This document shows positions 1-8,868 of a stretch of 54,282 bases of DNA, piece by piece. The DNA lies in assembly GCA_016208415.1 (NCBI GenBank), contig JACQYB010000062.1:1-54282 (forward strand), given 5' to 3'. Origin of the DNA: Betaproteobacteria bacterium (GTDB taxonomy: Bacteria; Pseudomonadota; Gammaproteobacteria; Burkholderiales; Rhodocyclaceae). The position numbers and the translations under genes are program-made. Numbering within the stretch: the first letter of the stretch is position 1; every line of letters starts with the position of its first letter. The notes beneath the pieces were generated by a model, which was given only the letters and a program-made list of their open reading frames with translations, was not told where the DNA came from and searched no databases.

Positions 1-1
1 C

Positions 2-856
2 CTCTTTACCGGCTCCACGGCGGTGGGGCACAGCATCATGGGTGCCGCAGCCGAGAACCTGACCCCGGTGACACTGGAGCTTGGGGGAAAATCGCCCGCT
101 ATCGTCGGGCCCGATGCGCCCCTCGAACATGCCGCGCAGCGCATCGTCCTGGGCAAATGCCTCAACGCCGGCCAGACCTGCATTGCGCCGGACTACGTGC
201 TGCATCCCGCGCAGCGCCAGGAGGAGTTCCTGGCGGCGGCGCGGGCGGTGGTGGCGCGGTGCTATCCCCGGCTTGCCACGGCTGCGGACTATTCCAGCAT
301 CGTCAATGAGCGGCACTTCGCGCGCCTGCAGGCCTATGTGGAAGACGCGCGCACACGGGGTGCGCGGGTGGAAGAACTGTCTCCGGGCGTGGAGGCCGAT
401 CCCGCCACACGCCGTCTTCCTCCCCTGGCCCTGCTGGACGTGCGCAACGACATGCGCGTGATGCAGGAGGAGATCTTCGGTCCGCTGCTGCCGTTCGTGC
501 CCTACCGCAGCCTGGACGAGGCCGTTGCCTACATCAACGCCCGGCCGCGACCGCTGGCGCTCTACTACTTTGGACGCGACCGGCGCGACATGGACCGGGT
601 ACTCGCCCGCACGGCCAGCGGCGGGGTGACGATCAACGACACCATCCTGCACATCGCCCAGGAGGAACTGCCCTTCGGCGGCGTGGGCCCCAGCGGTATG
701 GGGCGTTACCACGGCCGGGCGGGATTCGAGACCTTCTCGCACATGAAGCCGGTGTTCCACCAGTCGCGCATCAACACCATCGGACTGTTCAACCCGCCCT
801 TCGGCCGCCGTTTCGACGCACTGGTGCGCCTGCTGCTGCGGGGCCTGCCATGGTGA
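2..856 (+). CDS. laoC: Aldehyde dehydrogenase, LaoC/coniferyl-aldehyde-dehydrogenase type (5' truncated by window)
   Basis: NAD(P)-dependent oxidation of an aldehyde to the acid. The reading frame is open from base 2, so the N-terminal part of the gene lies outside the window. The visible C-terminal part has the ALDH signatures FTGS, ELGGKSP (general-base Glu) and NAGQTC (nucleophile Cys), then the late motifs EEIFGPLLP and LPFGGVGPSGMG. The family is about 450-500 residues; about 284 are seen here. Its stop overlaps the next start in the string ATGGTGA, so translation is coupled. The order ALDH, small Tat protein, GMC oxidase matches laoC-laoB-laoA of Pseudomonas aeruginosa, which oxidises long-chain alcohols. 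Substrate is inferred from that synteny; the ALDH family call is firm. Confidence 0.88.
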   Translation, partial: LFTGSTAVGHSIMGAAAENLTPVTLELGGKSPAIVGPDAPLEHAAQRIVLGKCLNAGQTCIAPDYVLHPAQRQEEFLAAARAVVARCYPRLATAADYSSIVNERHFARLQAYVEDARTRGARVEELSPGVEADPATRRLPPLALLDVRNDMRVMQEEIFGPLLPFVPYRSLDEAVAYINARPRPLALYYFGRDRRDMDRVLARTASGGVTINDTILHIAQEELPFGGVGPSGMGRYHGRAGFETFSHMKPVFHQSRINTIGLFNPPFGRRFDALVRLLLRGLPW

Positions 857-1374
857 CGCGGCGCCAGTTCCTGATGGTGGGCGCCGGAGCGGCGGTCTTG
901 CTGACGGCGGCGGGGATGTATCAGGGCATTCGGGAGCGGCGCGTGGCAGCGGCTGGCTTCGCGCAGGGGCCGCTGGACGAGAGGGCGCGGCAGATCGTGG
1001 GGGCGCTGGTGCCCGTGATGCTCGCCGGGGCGCTGCCCGCGGAGCCTTCGCGCCGGGTGACGGTGGCCCGCGTGGTGGATGGCGTCGGCGAGGCCGTAGC
1101 GGGCCTGGGAGCGGCGGCGCAGGAGGAACTGCGCCAGCTTTTCGCTCTGCTGGATCTGGCGCCAGCGCGGGTGCTGCTGTGCGGCTTGTGGTCGCCGTGG
1201 CCGCAGGCCGGAGAGCAGGATATCGCCCGCATCCTCGAACGCTGGCGCTTCAGTTCCCTCGGCCTGCTGCGCGCCGCCTATGCGGCGCTCCATGATCTTG
1301 TCCTAGGTGCCTGGTACGCGCGGGAGGAGTCCTGGCCGGCCATCGGCTACCCCGGACCGCCGGAGGTGGCGTGA
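850..1374 (+). CDS. laoB: Small Tat-signal protein, LaoB-like (putative partner of the GMC oxidase)
   Basis: This 174-residue protein begins with TRRQFLMVGAGAAVLL, a twin-arginine (Tat) signal with a hydrophobic core at about residues 7-22. The rest has no catalytic motif I recognise. Proteins of this kind (twin-arginine small subunits, comparable to gluconate-dehydrogenase subunit 3) travel with FAD-containing GMC dehydrogenases and help export or anchor them. It overlaps laoC by 7 nt upstream and shares TGATG with the GMC gene downstream, so the three are co-translated. Context and the Tat signal support a LaoB-like role. The identity rests on position and signal rather than on a strong sequence signature. 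Confidence 0.7.
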   Translation: MVTRRQFLMVGAGAAVLLTAAGMYQGIRERRVAAAGFAQGPLDERARQIVGALVPVMLAGALPAEPSRRVTVARVVDGVGEAVAGLGAAAQEELRQLFALLDLAPARVLLCGLWSPWPQAGEQDIARILERWRFSSLGLLRAAYAALHDLVLGAWYAREESWPAIGYPGPPEVA

Positions 1375-2999
1375 TGATCCGCGATCCCGTCCGCGAAGGC
1401 CTGGCCGCCGGTTGGCGGGTGATCGACGCCTCGACGCTGGAGCGTGCGCAGGATTTCGAGGCCGACGTGGTGATCGTTGGAACCGGGGCGGGCGGCGGGG
1501 TGTCGGCGGAAATCCTCGCCGCTGCGGGGCTGCGGGTGGTCCTGGTCGAGGAAGGTCCGCTGCGCAGTTCCAGCGATTTCCGCATGCGCGAGGCCGAGGC
1601 CTACCCCGAGCTGTACCAGGAATCGGCCGCCCGCAAGACGCTGGACAAGGCCATCAACATCCTCCAGGGCCGCTGCGTGGGCGGTTCCACCACGGTGAAC
1701 TGGACCAGCAGCTTCCGCACGCCGCCGGCCACACTGGCGTTCTGGCGGGCGCGGTTCGGCTTGGCGGACTACACGGAGGAGGCCCTCGCGCCCTGGTTCC
1801 GGAGCATGGAGGAGCGGCTGGGTGTGCACGACTGGACCGTTGCGCCCAATGCCAACAACGGGACGCTCTGTCGGGGCGGGGAGCGACTCGGCATCGCCGT
1901 GGAGGGCATCCGGCGCAACGTGCGCGGCTGCTGGAACCTGGGTTACTGCGGCCTGGGCTGTCCCACCAACGCCAAGCAATCCATGCTGGTGACCACCCTT
2001 CCCGCCGCGCTGTCGCGGGGCGCCGTGCTGCTCACCCGCCTGCGGGCGCAGCGCCTGCTGCTGCGCGGCGACGGGGTGGAGGCGCTGGAATGCGTGGCGC
2101 TGGGGCCCGATGGCATCCACCCGCGGGATCTGCGCCTGCGGGTGCATGCCCGCCACTATGTGCTGGCGGCAGGGGCGCTGGGCAGCCCGGCCTTGCTGTT
2201 GCGCTCCGCGGCGCCTGATCCCCAAGGCGTGGTGGGGGCACGGACCTTTCTCCATCCAGTGGTGATCAGCGCGGCGGTCATGCCGGAGCGGGTGGCGGGG
2301 TTTTCCGGGGCACCCCAGAGCCTGTATTCCGACCACTTCCTGGAACGTGATCCCGTCGACGGCCCCATGGGGTTCAAGCTGGAGGCGCCGCCGCTGCATC
2401 CGGTGCTGTTTGCCACCACCTTGCATGGCTTTGGCACGAACCACACGGCGTTGATGAGCGAGTTTCCGCGCACTCAGGTGCTGCTTGCGCTGCTGCGCGA
2501 TGGCTTCCATCCCGAGAGCGCGGGGGGGCGGGTGCAGTTGCGCGACGACGGCACGCCGGTGCTGGATTACCCGCTCAACCGGTTCTTTTTCGACGCCGCC
2601 CGGCGCGCGCTGCTGGCCATGGCGGAGATCCAGTTTGCCGCCGGGGCGCAGCGGGTGACGGCGGTGCACGAGCGCTGCCCCGGCTGGGCGGGATGGCGCC
2701 AGGCGCGGGACGGCATCGCCGCGCTGCCGCTGGAACCCCACCTGCTGCGGGTGGTGAGCGCGCATGTCATGGGCGGATGCGCCATGGGCGACGATCCGCG
2801 GCGCAGTGTCGTGGATGGGCGCGGGCGGCACCACGGCATCGGCAACCTCTCGGTGTTCGACGGCTCGGTCTTTCCCACCAGCCTGGGTGCCAATCCGCAG
2901 CTTTCCATCTACGCCATGGTGGCGCGCAATGTCACGTTGCTGGCGCGGGAACTCGGCGGCACGCAGGAGGCGCCGGCCGCGGAAACAGCGGGCGGCTGA
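1374..2999 (+). CDS. laoA: GMC-family FAD-dependent oxidoreductase, long-chain alcohol oxidase/dehydrogenase (LaoA-like)
   Basis: FAD enzyme expected to oxidise a primary long-chain alcohol to the aldehyde, feeding the upstream aldehyde dehydrogenase. The ADP-binding motif VVIVGTGAGGG lies at about residues 33-43, a CVGGSTTVNW segment follows (FAD attachment region), and the C-terminal GMC signature is visible as VVSAHVMGGCAMG and then NLSVFDGSVFPTSLGANP. The length of about 541 residues is normal. There is no signal peptide, so if it acts in the periplasm it would need to ride out with the Tat-bearing protein just upstream. The ATG at 1374 overlaps the previous stop (TGATG); a GTG at 1371 is the alternative start. 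The lao assignment is from synteny; GMC family membership is clear. Confidence 0.87.
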   Translation: MIRDPVREGLAAGWRVIDASTLERAQDFEADVVIVGTGAGGGVSAEILAAAGLRVVLVEEGPLRSSSDFRMREAEAYPELYQESAARKTLDKAINILQGRCVGGSTTVNWTSSFRTPPATLAFWRARFGLADYTEEALAPWFRSMEERLGVHDWTVAPNANNGTLCRGGERLGIAVEGIRRNVRGCWNLGYCGLGCPTNAKQSMLVTTLPAALSRGAVLLTRLRAQRLLLRGDGVEALECVALGPDGIHPRDLRLRVHARHYVLAAGALGSPALLLRSAAPDPQGVVGARTFLHPVVISAAVMPERVAGFSGAPQSLYSDHFLERDPVDGPMGFKLEAPPLHPVLFATTLHGFGTNHTALMSEFPRTQVLLALLRDGFHPESAGGRVQLRDDGTPVLDYPLNRFFFDAARRALLAMAEIQFAAGAQRVTAVHERCPGWAGWRQARDGIAALPLEPHLLRVVSAHVMGGCAMGDDPRRSVVDGRGRHHGIGNLSVFDGSVFPTSLGANPQLSIYAMVARNVTLLARELGGTQEAPAAETAGG

Positions 3000-3001
3000 G
3001 C

Positions 3002-3967
3002 ATGCTCGCGCGCCTGTCGCTGCTTGTCCTCGGGCTGGAACTGCTCCTGTACGGACTCGCGGGCGGCGTCCTGGTACGTCATGCGCAGTGGCGGGCCGCG
3101 TGGGCGGTAATGCTGTGCCTGCTCGTGGCCTTTTCCGTGCGCTGGGGGATTGTGCTGGTCACCTTTCTGCTGGCGTGGCTGCATCGCACACCGCGGGCCG
3201 CCGGGCAGCGGATCGGCGCGCTCGCGGCGCTGCGCATGCTGTGGCGGGAAGGGATGGCCATGTTCTGGGTCTTCACCGTCCTGCAACCCCTCGCGGCGTG
3301 GTTCATGCCCCAGGAAAGGCTCGCCCGCGGCGACAAGGCGGTAGTGCTGGTACATGGCTACCTCTGCAACCGTGGGGTGTGGTGGTGGCTTCGATTGCGG
3401 CTTGAGCGCGCCGGCTGGCGCGTGTCCACGCTGAACCTGGAACCGGTGTTCGGCGACATCGACGGCTACGTCCCGCAACTGGACCACCACGTGGCGCGGG
3501 TTTCCGCCGCAGTCGGGGGTGCCCCGGTTGCCGTGGTGGCCCACAGCATGGGGGGGCTGGTGGTGCGGGCGTGGCTCGGCGCGGCCGAGGGTGAGCGCGT
3601 CGCGACGCGCGTGGAGCGGGTGATCACGCTGGGTTCGCCGCACCGCGGAAGCTGGCAGGCGACGTGGGGTCCTGGTCGCAACGCCCGCCAGATGGAGCGC
3701 GGCAACGACTGGCTGTGCCGGCTGGAAAGGGCGCCGCTGCGTGTGCCGTTCTTCAGCGTCTACGGCGTCCACGATGAGTACGTGGCTCCCCAGGACAGCG
3801 CGCGGCTGGAGGGGGCAAGGAATGTCGCCGTCGCCGGCGTGGGCCATCTGGAGTTGCTGCGGGACGAGGCGGTCGCGCGCGCGGTGATCGCGGCGCTGGA
3901 TGGGTCCCTGTCGGCGGATCGCGCCGAGCCCCCTGTGCAAATCAAGCGCGGCAGCACGGCGGGCTGA
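3002..3967 (+). CDS. Alpha/beta hydrolase, triacylglycerol-lipase-like
   Basis: Probable esterase or lipase of 321 residues. The N-terminus has two hydrophobic stretches (about residues 3-22 and 34-58), so it is likely membrane-anchored. The hydrolase core follows: the oxyanion strand VVLVHGYLCNRG, the nucleophile elbow VVAHSMGGLV (Ser in AHSMG), an acidic residue after the strand FFSVYGVHDEY, and a C-terminal His in VAGVGHLELL. The start lies 2 nt after the GMC stop, in the same operon. Next to an alcohol oxidase and an aldehyde dehydrogenase it could release fatty alcohol from wax esters or other long-chain esters. That substrate is my inference; a phospholipase or general esterase is possible. 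Confidence 0.78.
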   Translation: MLARLSLLVLGLELLLYGLAGGVLVRHAQWRAAWAVMLCLLVAFSVRWGIVLVTFLLAWLHRTPRAAGQRIGALAALRMLWREGMAMFWVFTVLQPLAAWFMPQERLARGDKAVVLVHGYLCNRGVWWWLRLRLERAGWRVSTLNLEPVFGDIDGYVPQLDHHVARVSAAVGGAPVAVVAHSMGGLVVRAWLGAAEGERVATRVERVITLGSPHRGSWQATWGPGRNARQMERGNDWLCRLERAPLRVPFFSVYGVHDEYVAPQDSARLEGARNVAVAGVGHLELLRDEAVARAVIAALDGSLSADRAEPPVQIKRGSTAG

Positions 3968-4018
3968 GCCGGGCCGCGAAGGCGGCCTTTCGACCAGGCG
4001 CGGCGGGAGAAATCCTGA

Positions 4019-4480
4019 CTACAAGTGTTTCAACACCTGCTCGCCGTGGTTCGGGCAGTCCGGATCGTCGATCACCTGGGCGATGCGTCCCATTTCGTCG
4101 ATGACGAAGGTGATGCGCTCGTTGAGCCCCAGCAGCCCCCGAGCCAGGCCGGACAGGCCTGAACCCGCGGCGCCATAGGCGCGGGCGATCTTCTGGTCGG
4201 TGTCGGCGAGCAGCGGGAAATTCAGGGCGTACCTGCGCGTGAAACGCTCGTGCGAGTCCTGCCCCTGGGCGGAGACGCCGAGGATCGCCGCGCCCTTTGC
4301 GGCGATCTCCGCGTTGTGGTCGCGCAGGCTGCAGGCCTGCCGGGTGCAGCCCGGGGTGTCGTCCATGGGGTAGAAATACAGCACCAGCTTGCGCCCGCGG
4401 AAGTCCGCCAGGCTGACGCTGCGGCCATCGGTGGTGGGGCCGGTGAAGTCCGGCGCGGGGTCTCCGGGTTGTAGGGCCAT
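4019..4480 (-). CDS. bcp: Thioredoxin-dependent peroxiredoxin, Bcp/PrxQ type
   Basis: Reduces hydrogen peroxide and organic hydroperoxides using thioredoxin in the cytoplasm. The 153-residue protein has the PrxQ active site DDTPGCTRQAC: the peroxidatic Cys in PGCT and the resolving Cys five residues later, the spacing of the E. coli Bcp group. FYPMDDTPG and the later FVIDEMGRIAQVIDD segment are also typical. Length matches the family. It lies on the minus strand between the lao-like operon and the acyl-CoA reductase gene, convergent with the former. It could protect lipid stores from peroxides, but nothing in the sequence shows shared control. Confidence 0.93.
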   Translation of the reverse strand: MALQPGDPAPDFTGPTTDGRSVSLADFRGRKLVLYFYPMDDTPGCTRQACSLRDHNAEIAAKGAAILGVSAQGQDSHERFTRRYALNFPLLADTDQKIARAYGAAGSGLSGLARGLLGLNERITFVIDEMGRIAQVIDDPDCPNHGEQVLKHL

Positions 4481-4565
4481 TGCGTTCCCCCTCGCAGCGC
4501 GGACAACATCGGCGCCGCCGTTGTCACTGGCGCCACATTCCTGCCGCCTGCGCCGGCCGGGGTGG

Positions 4566-6584
4566 CTAGAAGTGGATGCCCCGCAGCATCTGCTGGAAGG
4601 CGATCTGGTCGGCGGTGGGCTTGGGCGCGGCTCCCTCGGTCTTGCCCGCGGCCGCCGCCGAGTCCGGGAACATGCGGAAGGTAGTGTTCATGATGATCTG
4701 GGCAACCTTGGGCGCCACCGCATGCAGCATCTGACCGAAAATTCCGAGGCGGGTTGCGATGCGCTCGGGCCGGTGCACGACGGCCTGCACCACCAGGTCG
4801 GCGGCTTCCTCCGGCGACAGTGTGGGGACGTGCTCGTACATCCTGGTCGGGGCGATCATGGGCGTGCGTACCAGCGGCATGTTCACGGTGGTGAAGTCCA
4901 CGCCCCGGTCGGCGAACTCCGAGGCGGCGCAGCGCGAGAAGGCGTCCATGGCGGCCTTGGAGGCCACGTAGGCGGAAAAGCGCGGGGCGTTGGTGAGCAC
5001 ACCGATGGAGGAAATGTTGATGACGTGCCCACGGCGCTGCGCCGCCATCGTTGGCAGCAGGCCCAGGGTCAGGCGCAGCGCGCCGAAGTAGTTGAGCTGC
5101 ATGGTGCGCTCGAAGTCGTGGAAGCGGTCGTAGGAATTCTCCACGGCACGGCGGATGGAGCGCCCGGCGTTGTTGACCAGCACGTCGACGCCGCCATGCT
5201 CCTCCAGGATCTTCGCCACCAGGGCGTCGCACTGCTCGTAGTTGGCAATGTCCGCCGAGTAGGTGGTCAGCTCCAGTCCGTGGGCCGCGAATTCGCCGCG
5301 GGTTTCCTCCAGCTTCTCCGGATCGCGGGCGACGATGAGGGTTCTTGCCCCCGCTTCGGCCACCTTCAGCGCCGTGGCGCGTCCGATGCCCGAGGAGCCG
5401 CCGGTGATGAGCACCACGCGGCCCTCCACCTGCCCGCGCAGACTGCGGTCGATGAACAGGTCCGGGTCCAGGTGGCGTTCCCAGTAGTCCCAGAGCTTCC
5501 AGGCGTAGCTGTCCAGGCGCGGCACCTCGATGCCGGTGCCCTGGAGCAGCTTCTGCGTCTCGCGGCAGTCGAAGCGGGTGGGGTAATTGATGAAGTCCAT
5601 CAAGTCCTCGGGCAGGCCGAGTTCAAGCATCACGGCGTTGCGGATGCGGCGCACCGGCGTGAGCGCCATCAGGCTCTTGCGCACCACCGGCGGGATGAAG
5701 CCGAACAGCGCAGCGTTGACCCGCATCGCCATTTCCGGTGCGTGGGCGGCGCGGGCGAGGACGTTGAGCAAATCTCCCACGCGCATGGGGTGCGGGTCGG
5801 TGAGGTGGAAACATTCCCCGTCATGGCCGTCCAGATGGGCGATGTGGTCGGTGGCGGCGACGACGAAATCCACCGGCACGATGTTGATGCGCCCGCCCTC
5901 CAGGCCGATGGTGGGCATCCACGGCGGGAGCAACTGGCGCATCTTCTGGATGAGCTTGAAGAAGTAGTAGGGCCCGTCGATCTTGTCCATCTCGCCGCTG
6001 CGCGAGTCGCCCACCACCACGCCGGGGCGGAAGATGCGCCACGGCACGGTGCATTGCCGGCGCACGATGGCTTCGGATTCGTGCTTGGTGGCGAAGTAGG
6101 GGTGGTCGAGGTTTTCCGCCTCCTCGAACATGTCCTCGCGGAAGATGCCTTCGAACAGGCCTGCGGCGGCGATGGAACTCATGTGGTGGAAGTGGCGCGC
6201 GCCGATGGCGACGGCCAGGTCCACGGCGTGCCGGGTGCCCTCGATGTTGGCCGCCACCTGTTCCTCCGCCCCCGCGGCCAGATCGTACACGGCGGCGAGG
6301 TGGAAGAAGTGGTCGATCCTGCCCTTGACGCGCCGCAGGTCGGCCTCGGCAAGCCCGAGCCGCGGCGCCGTGAGATCCCCCACCAGGGCGACGGTGCGGC
6401 GCTCGTCCACGCCCCAGTACTCGCGCAGCGCCGGAAGTCTGTCCAGGCTGTGTGCGCGGGCGAGGAAATACACCGTGCTGCCGCTGCGTTCGAGGATGCG
6501 TCTTACCAGACGCCGGCCGATGAAGCCGGTGGCCCCGGTGACGAGGTAGCTTGCTCCGATTTCCTCGGCTTTCTTCCTTGTCAT
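4566..6584 (-). CDS. Bifunctional fatty acyl-CoA reductase (two fused SDR domains, Marinobacter FAR type)
   Basis: Expected to reduce fatty acyl-CoA through the aldehyde to a fatty alcohol with NADPH, the first step of wax-ester synthesis. Of 672 residues, the N-terminal extended-SDR domain (about 1-365) shows GATGFIGRRL, HFFHLAAVYDL and an active-site YFATK. The C-terminal classical SDR domain (about 375-640) shows GGSSGIG, LVNNAGRS, NISSIGV and YVASK; this half resembles Acr1-type acyl-CoA reductases. Many stretches, such as HFHHMSSIAAAGLFEGIFR, match what I remember of the Marinobacter FAR (Maqu_2220, 661 residues), in the same domain order and size. I chose the ATG at 6584 because homologues begin just before the Rossmann motif; in-frame ATGs further upstream would add an unlikely Pro/Gly-rich leader. 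Confidence 0.85.
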   Translation of the reverse strand: MTRKKAEEIGASYLVTGATGFIGRRLVRRILERSGSTVYFLARAHSLDRLPALREYWGVDERRTVALVGDLTAPRLGLAEADLRRVKGRIDHFFHLAAVYDLAAGAEEQVAANIEGTRHAVDLAVAIGARHFHHMSSIAAAGLFEGIFREDMFEEAENLDHPYFATKHESEAIVRRQCTVPWRIFRPGVVVGDSRSGEMDKIDGPYYFFKLIQKMRQLLPPWMPTIGLEGGRINIVPVDFVVAATDHIAHLDGHDGECFHLTDPHPMRVGDLLNVLARAAHAPEMAMRVNAALFGFIPPVVRKSLMALTPVRRIRNAVMLELGLPEDLMDFINYPTRFDCRETQKLLQGTGIEVPRLDSYAWKLWDYWERHLDPDLFIDRSLRGQVEGRVVLITGGSSGIGRATALKVAEAGARTLIVARDPEKLEETRGEFAAHGLELTTYSADIANYEQCDALVAKILEEHGGVDVLVNNAGRSIRRAVENSYDRFHDFERTMQLNYFGALRLTLGLLPTMAAQRRGHVINISSIGVLTNAPRFSAYVASKAAMDAFSRCAASEFADRGVDFTTVNMPLVRTPMIAPTRMYEHVPTLSPEEAADLVVQAVVHRPERIATRLGIFGQMLHAVAPKVAQIIMNTTFRMFPDSAAAAGKTEGAAPKPTADQIAFQQMLRGIHF

Positions 6585-6901
6585 GGCGGCGTCCCAGGAA
6601 GGAGCGGCCGACGGCGGCCGCGAGTTCACGAACTGCCAGCCGGCGGGCTGCGGGCTGGCCGGGAGGAAAGATGTGCCGATCATACGCCCGCCGGCGGGCC
6701 CCTCGCCAGTGCCCCCCTGCCACGCGGCCATCGTGACTAGAGTGTGGCACCTAGGGTATTAGTGTGTGTCCTCTAACGAGTTTGCTTAGACTTCGTTCAT
6801 CGATGGACCGCCGCGGGCGGCGTCGCAGGGTCCACGCAGCCGCCGGGATCGGCGGATGTACCGGACGCAACTGAACAGTAGTTCTCCGAAGGAGTGGAAT
6901 C
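6585..6901. other. Divergent intergenic region between the acyl-CoA reductase and phasin genes
   Basis: This 317-bp gap separates two divergently transcribed genes. Most of it is GC-rich. A clearly more AT-rich patch at about 6734-6800 is the likely site of both promoters. I found no -35/-10 pair good enough to call. A strong Shine-Dalgarno (GAAGGAGT, about 6887-6894) precedes the phasin ATG. No coding sequence is supported here. Confidence 0.5.
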
Positions 6902-7354
6902 ATGGTCAAGAAGCTCAAGCAGATGGCCGGCGGCATGACGGAAAACCAGCTCGCGGCCACCGTGCGCGAATCTGCGCACCAGATCTGGCTGGCAGGATTG
7001 GGTGCCTTCGCCAAGGCGCAGGCGGAAGGCGGCAAGGTCTTCGATGCGCTGGTCAAGGAAGGCGAGGCGCTGCAATCCAAGACCCGCGCAGCGGCGGAAG
7101 AGAAGGTTACCGAACTGACCAGCCGCGCCACGGGCACCTGGGACAAGCTGGAACAGGTATTCGAGGATCGGGTCGCCCGCGCGCTGCACAGCCTGGGCGT
7201 TCCCACGCGCCAGGACATCCGGACGCTGTCGGCCCGGGTCGAGGCACTGACCGAGGCGGTGGACAAACTCAATGGCGAAGTCGCGGCAGAGGAGGAGAAG
7301 CCCGCTGCGCGTCGTCGTTCGGCGCCGAAGCCCGCCACGCCGGCGGACGAGTAA
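6902..7354 (+). CDS. Phasin (PhaI/PhaF-like granule-associated protein)
   Basis: Small amphipathic protein that coats storage granules. It has 150 residues: a helical N-terminal two-thirds (SAHQIWLAGLGAFAKAQAEG, then alternating charged and hydrophobic residues that predict a coiled coil) and a short basic Ala/Pro/Lys tail (KPAARRRSAPKPATP), a reduced version of the histone-like tail of PhaF. The segment IWLAGLGAFAKAQ is characteristic of the PhaI/PhaF family. The gene has a strong ribosome-binding site and is followed 73 nt later by a patatin gene on the same strand. No PHA synthase is in the window, so it may coat wax-ester or triacylglycerol bodies; that is inference. Confidence 0.85.
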   Translation: MVKKLKQMAGGMTENQLAATVRESAHQIWLAGLGAFAKAQAEGGKVFDALVKEGEALQSKTRAAAEEKVTELTSRATGTWDKLEQVFEDRVARALHSLGVPTRQDIRTLSARVEALTEAVDKLNGEVAAEEEKPAARRRSAPKPATPADE

Positions 7355-7427
7355 TCGGGAGTTCCCCGCGGGTTCCACAATGGCGGCCCATGAAGCAGGC
7401 GTGCGCCGCCAAGGGGGGAAGATTGCC

Positions 7428-8750
7428 ATGATCGAAAAGCTTGGCGTGCCGCCCGCCCCCGGGCGGCGGCCTCGTGCGCACGGCGGCAACGCGGGTGCAG
7501 GGGACAGCGCGCCGGCTGAACGAAAGATCGGCCTGGCTCTGGCGGGTGGCGGGCCGCTGGGCGCGACCTACGAACTCGGTGCGCTGGTGGCCCTCGACGA
7601 AGCCCTGGAGGGGGTCGATCTCAACGACCTGGACGTCTATGTCGGGGTAAGCTCCGGCGGCATCATCGTGGCGGGGTTGGCCAACGGACTTAGCCCGCTT
7701 TCGATGTGCCGCATGTTCATCGAGAGCGATCCGGCGGAGATGGCCTTCCAGCCGCAGATGCTATTGCGTCCGGCGCTGCGCGAGTATGCGCGGCGGGCGG
7801 CATCGCTGCCGTCGCTATTGCTGAACGGCCTGTGGCACTACCTCAAGGACCCGTTCGGTGAGCGCCTCATCGAGTCCTTCCAGCGGCTGTCCTGGGCACT
7901 GCCGGCCGGGATTTTCGACGGCGCGGCCATTGACCGTTTCCTCGCCCGGCTGTTTTCGCAACCCGGCCGCACCAACGACTTCCGCAAGCTGCGCCACCGG
8001 CTGGTGCTCGTGGCCACCGATCTGGATTCGGGCGAGGCAGTGCAGTTCGGCATCCCGGGCCGCGATGACGTGCCCATTTCCACCGCCGTGCAGGCCAGCG
8101 CCGCGCTGCCGGGGTTGTTCCCGCCGGTGGAGATCGGCGGGCGCTTCTACGTGGACGGGGCGCTGAAGAAAACGCTTCATGCCTCGGTGGCGCTGCGTGA
8201 GGGCGCCAGGCTGGTGCTGTGCATCAATCCCCTGGTGCCCTTCGATTCGGAAATGGCGGCCCGCGGCGGCCGCACTCCACGCCGTCTGGTGGAAGGGGGC
8301 CTTCCCGTGGTGCTGGCGCAGACCTTGCGCGCCATCATCCACTCGCGCATGCAAGTGGGAATGGGACAGTACGCGAAGCAGCATCCAGGGGCGGATGTGG
8401 TGCTCTTCGAGCCCAACCGGGGCGACGCCGAGATGTTCTTCACCAACGTCTTCAGCTATGCCAGCCGCAGGCGGCTGTCTGAACACGCCTACCAAAAGAC
8501 GCGTGCGGAACTGCTGCGGCGCCATGACGAGCTGGCCCCCATACTCGCGCGCCACGGCATCCGCATCCGCATGGACGTGCTGCGCGATGCGACGCGCCGG
8601 CTGGTGGATGGCGGCGCGCGGCGTGCCGGCGGACGCGCGGCACGGCATCCGGCCCCGGCGCTGGATGTGCTGGCACGTCTGAGTGGCAACCTGGATTCCC
8701 TGGAATCGGGACTGCAACGCCGTGGCAGCAGGCGGCGCGAAGCGGCCTGA
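7428..8750 (+). CDS. Patatin-like phospholipase
   Basis: Serine acyl-hydrolase with a Ser/Asp dyad. Of 440 residues, ALAGGGPLG at about 37-45 forms the glycine-rich oxyanion loop, GVSSG at 73-77 is the nucleophile elbow with Ser75, and DGA with Asp243 supplies the acid. A basic, Arg/Ala-rich C-terminal tail of about 50 residues follows. The ATG at 7428 has an excellent ribosome-binding site (GGGGGGAAG); an upstream in-frame ATG at 7380 has a poor one. It lies just downstream of the phasin, so it may mobilise acyl chains from granule-bound lipid. Patatins of this class hydrolyse phospholipids or neutral lipids; the actual substrate cannot be read from the sequence. Confidence 0.85.
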   Translation: MIEKLGVPPAPGRRPRAHGGNAGAGDSAPAERKIGLALAGGGPLGATYELGALVALDEALEGVDLNDLDVYVGVSSGGIIVAGLANGLSPLSMCRMFIESDPAEMAFQPQMLLRPALREYARRAASLPSLLLNGLWHYLKDPFGERLIESFQRLSWALPAGIFDGAAIDRFLARLFSQPGRTNDFRKLRHRLVLVATDLDSGEAVQFGIPGRDDVPISTAVQASAALPGLFPPVEIGGRFYVDGALKKTLHASVALREGARLVLCINPLVPFDSEMAARGGRTPRRLVEGGLPVVLAQTLRAIIHSRMQVGMGQYAKQHPGADVVLFEPNRGDAEMFFTNVFSYASRRRLSEHAYQKTRAELLRRHDELAPILARHGIRIRMDVLRDATRRLVDGGARRAGGRAARHPAPALDVLARLSGNLDSLESGLQRRGSRRREAA

Positions 8751-8832
8751 GCGGGGCCGGACAGGGGGTTGTCCGGTCGGCGTGGCGGGCACACAAGGCG
8801 GGGCGTGAGTGCAATGTGGGCGCCGGGCGGGT

Positions 8833-8860
8833 TTGCCCGTCGCGCCTTCGATGCTAAGCT
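8833..8860 (+). promoter_or_regulatory. Candidate promoter of the TetR gene
   Basis: TTGCCC (8833-8838) and TAAGCT (8855-8860) are separated by 16 bp and lie 41 bp upstream of the TetR start. Both hexamers are imperfect, so this is a moderate prediction. Confidence 0.38.
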
Positions 8861-8868
8861 GAATCCTG

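Noticed and set aside
1347-2834. Long open frame on the minus strand across the GMC oxidase gene (495 codons)
   Set aside because: It is antisense to clear GMC motifs, has His/Gln/Arg-rich nonsense composition, and no family signature; a product of high GC.
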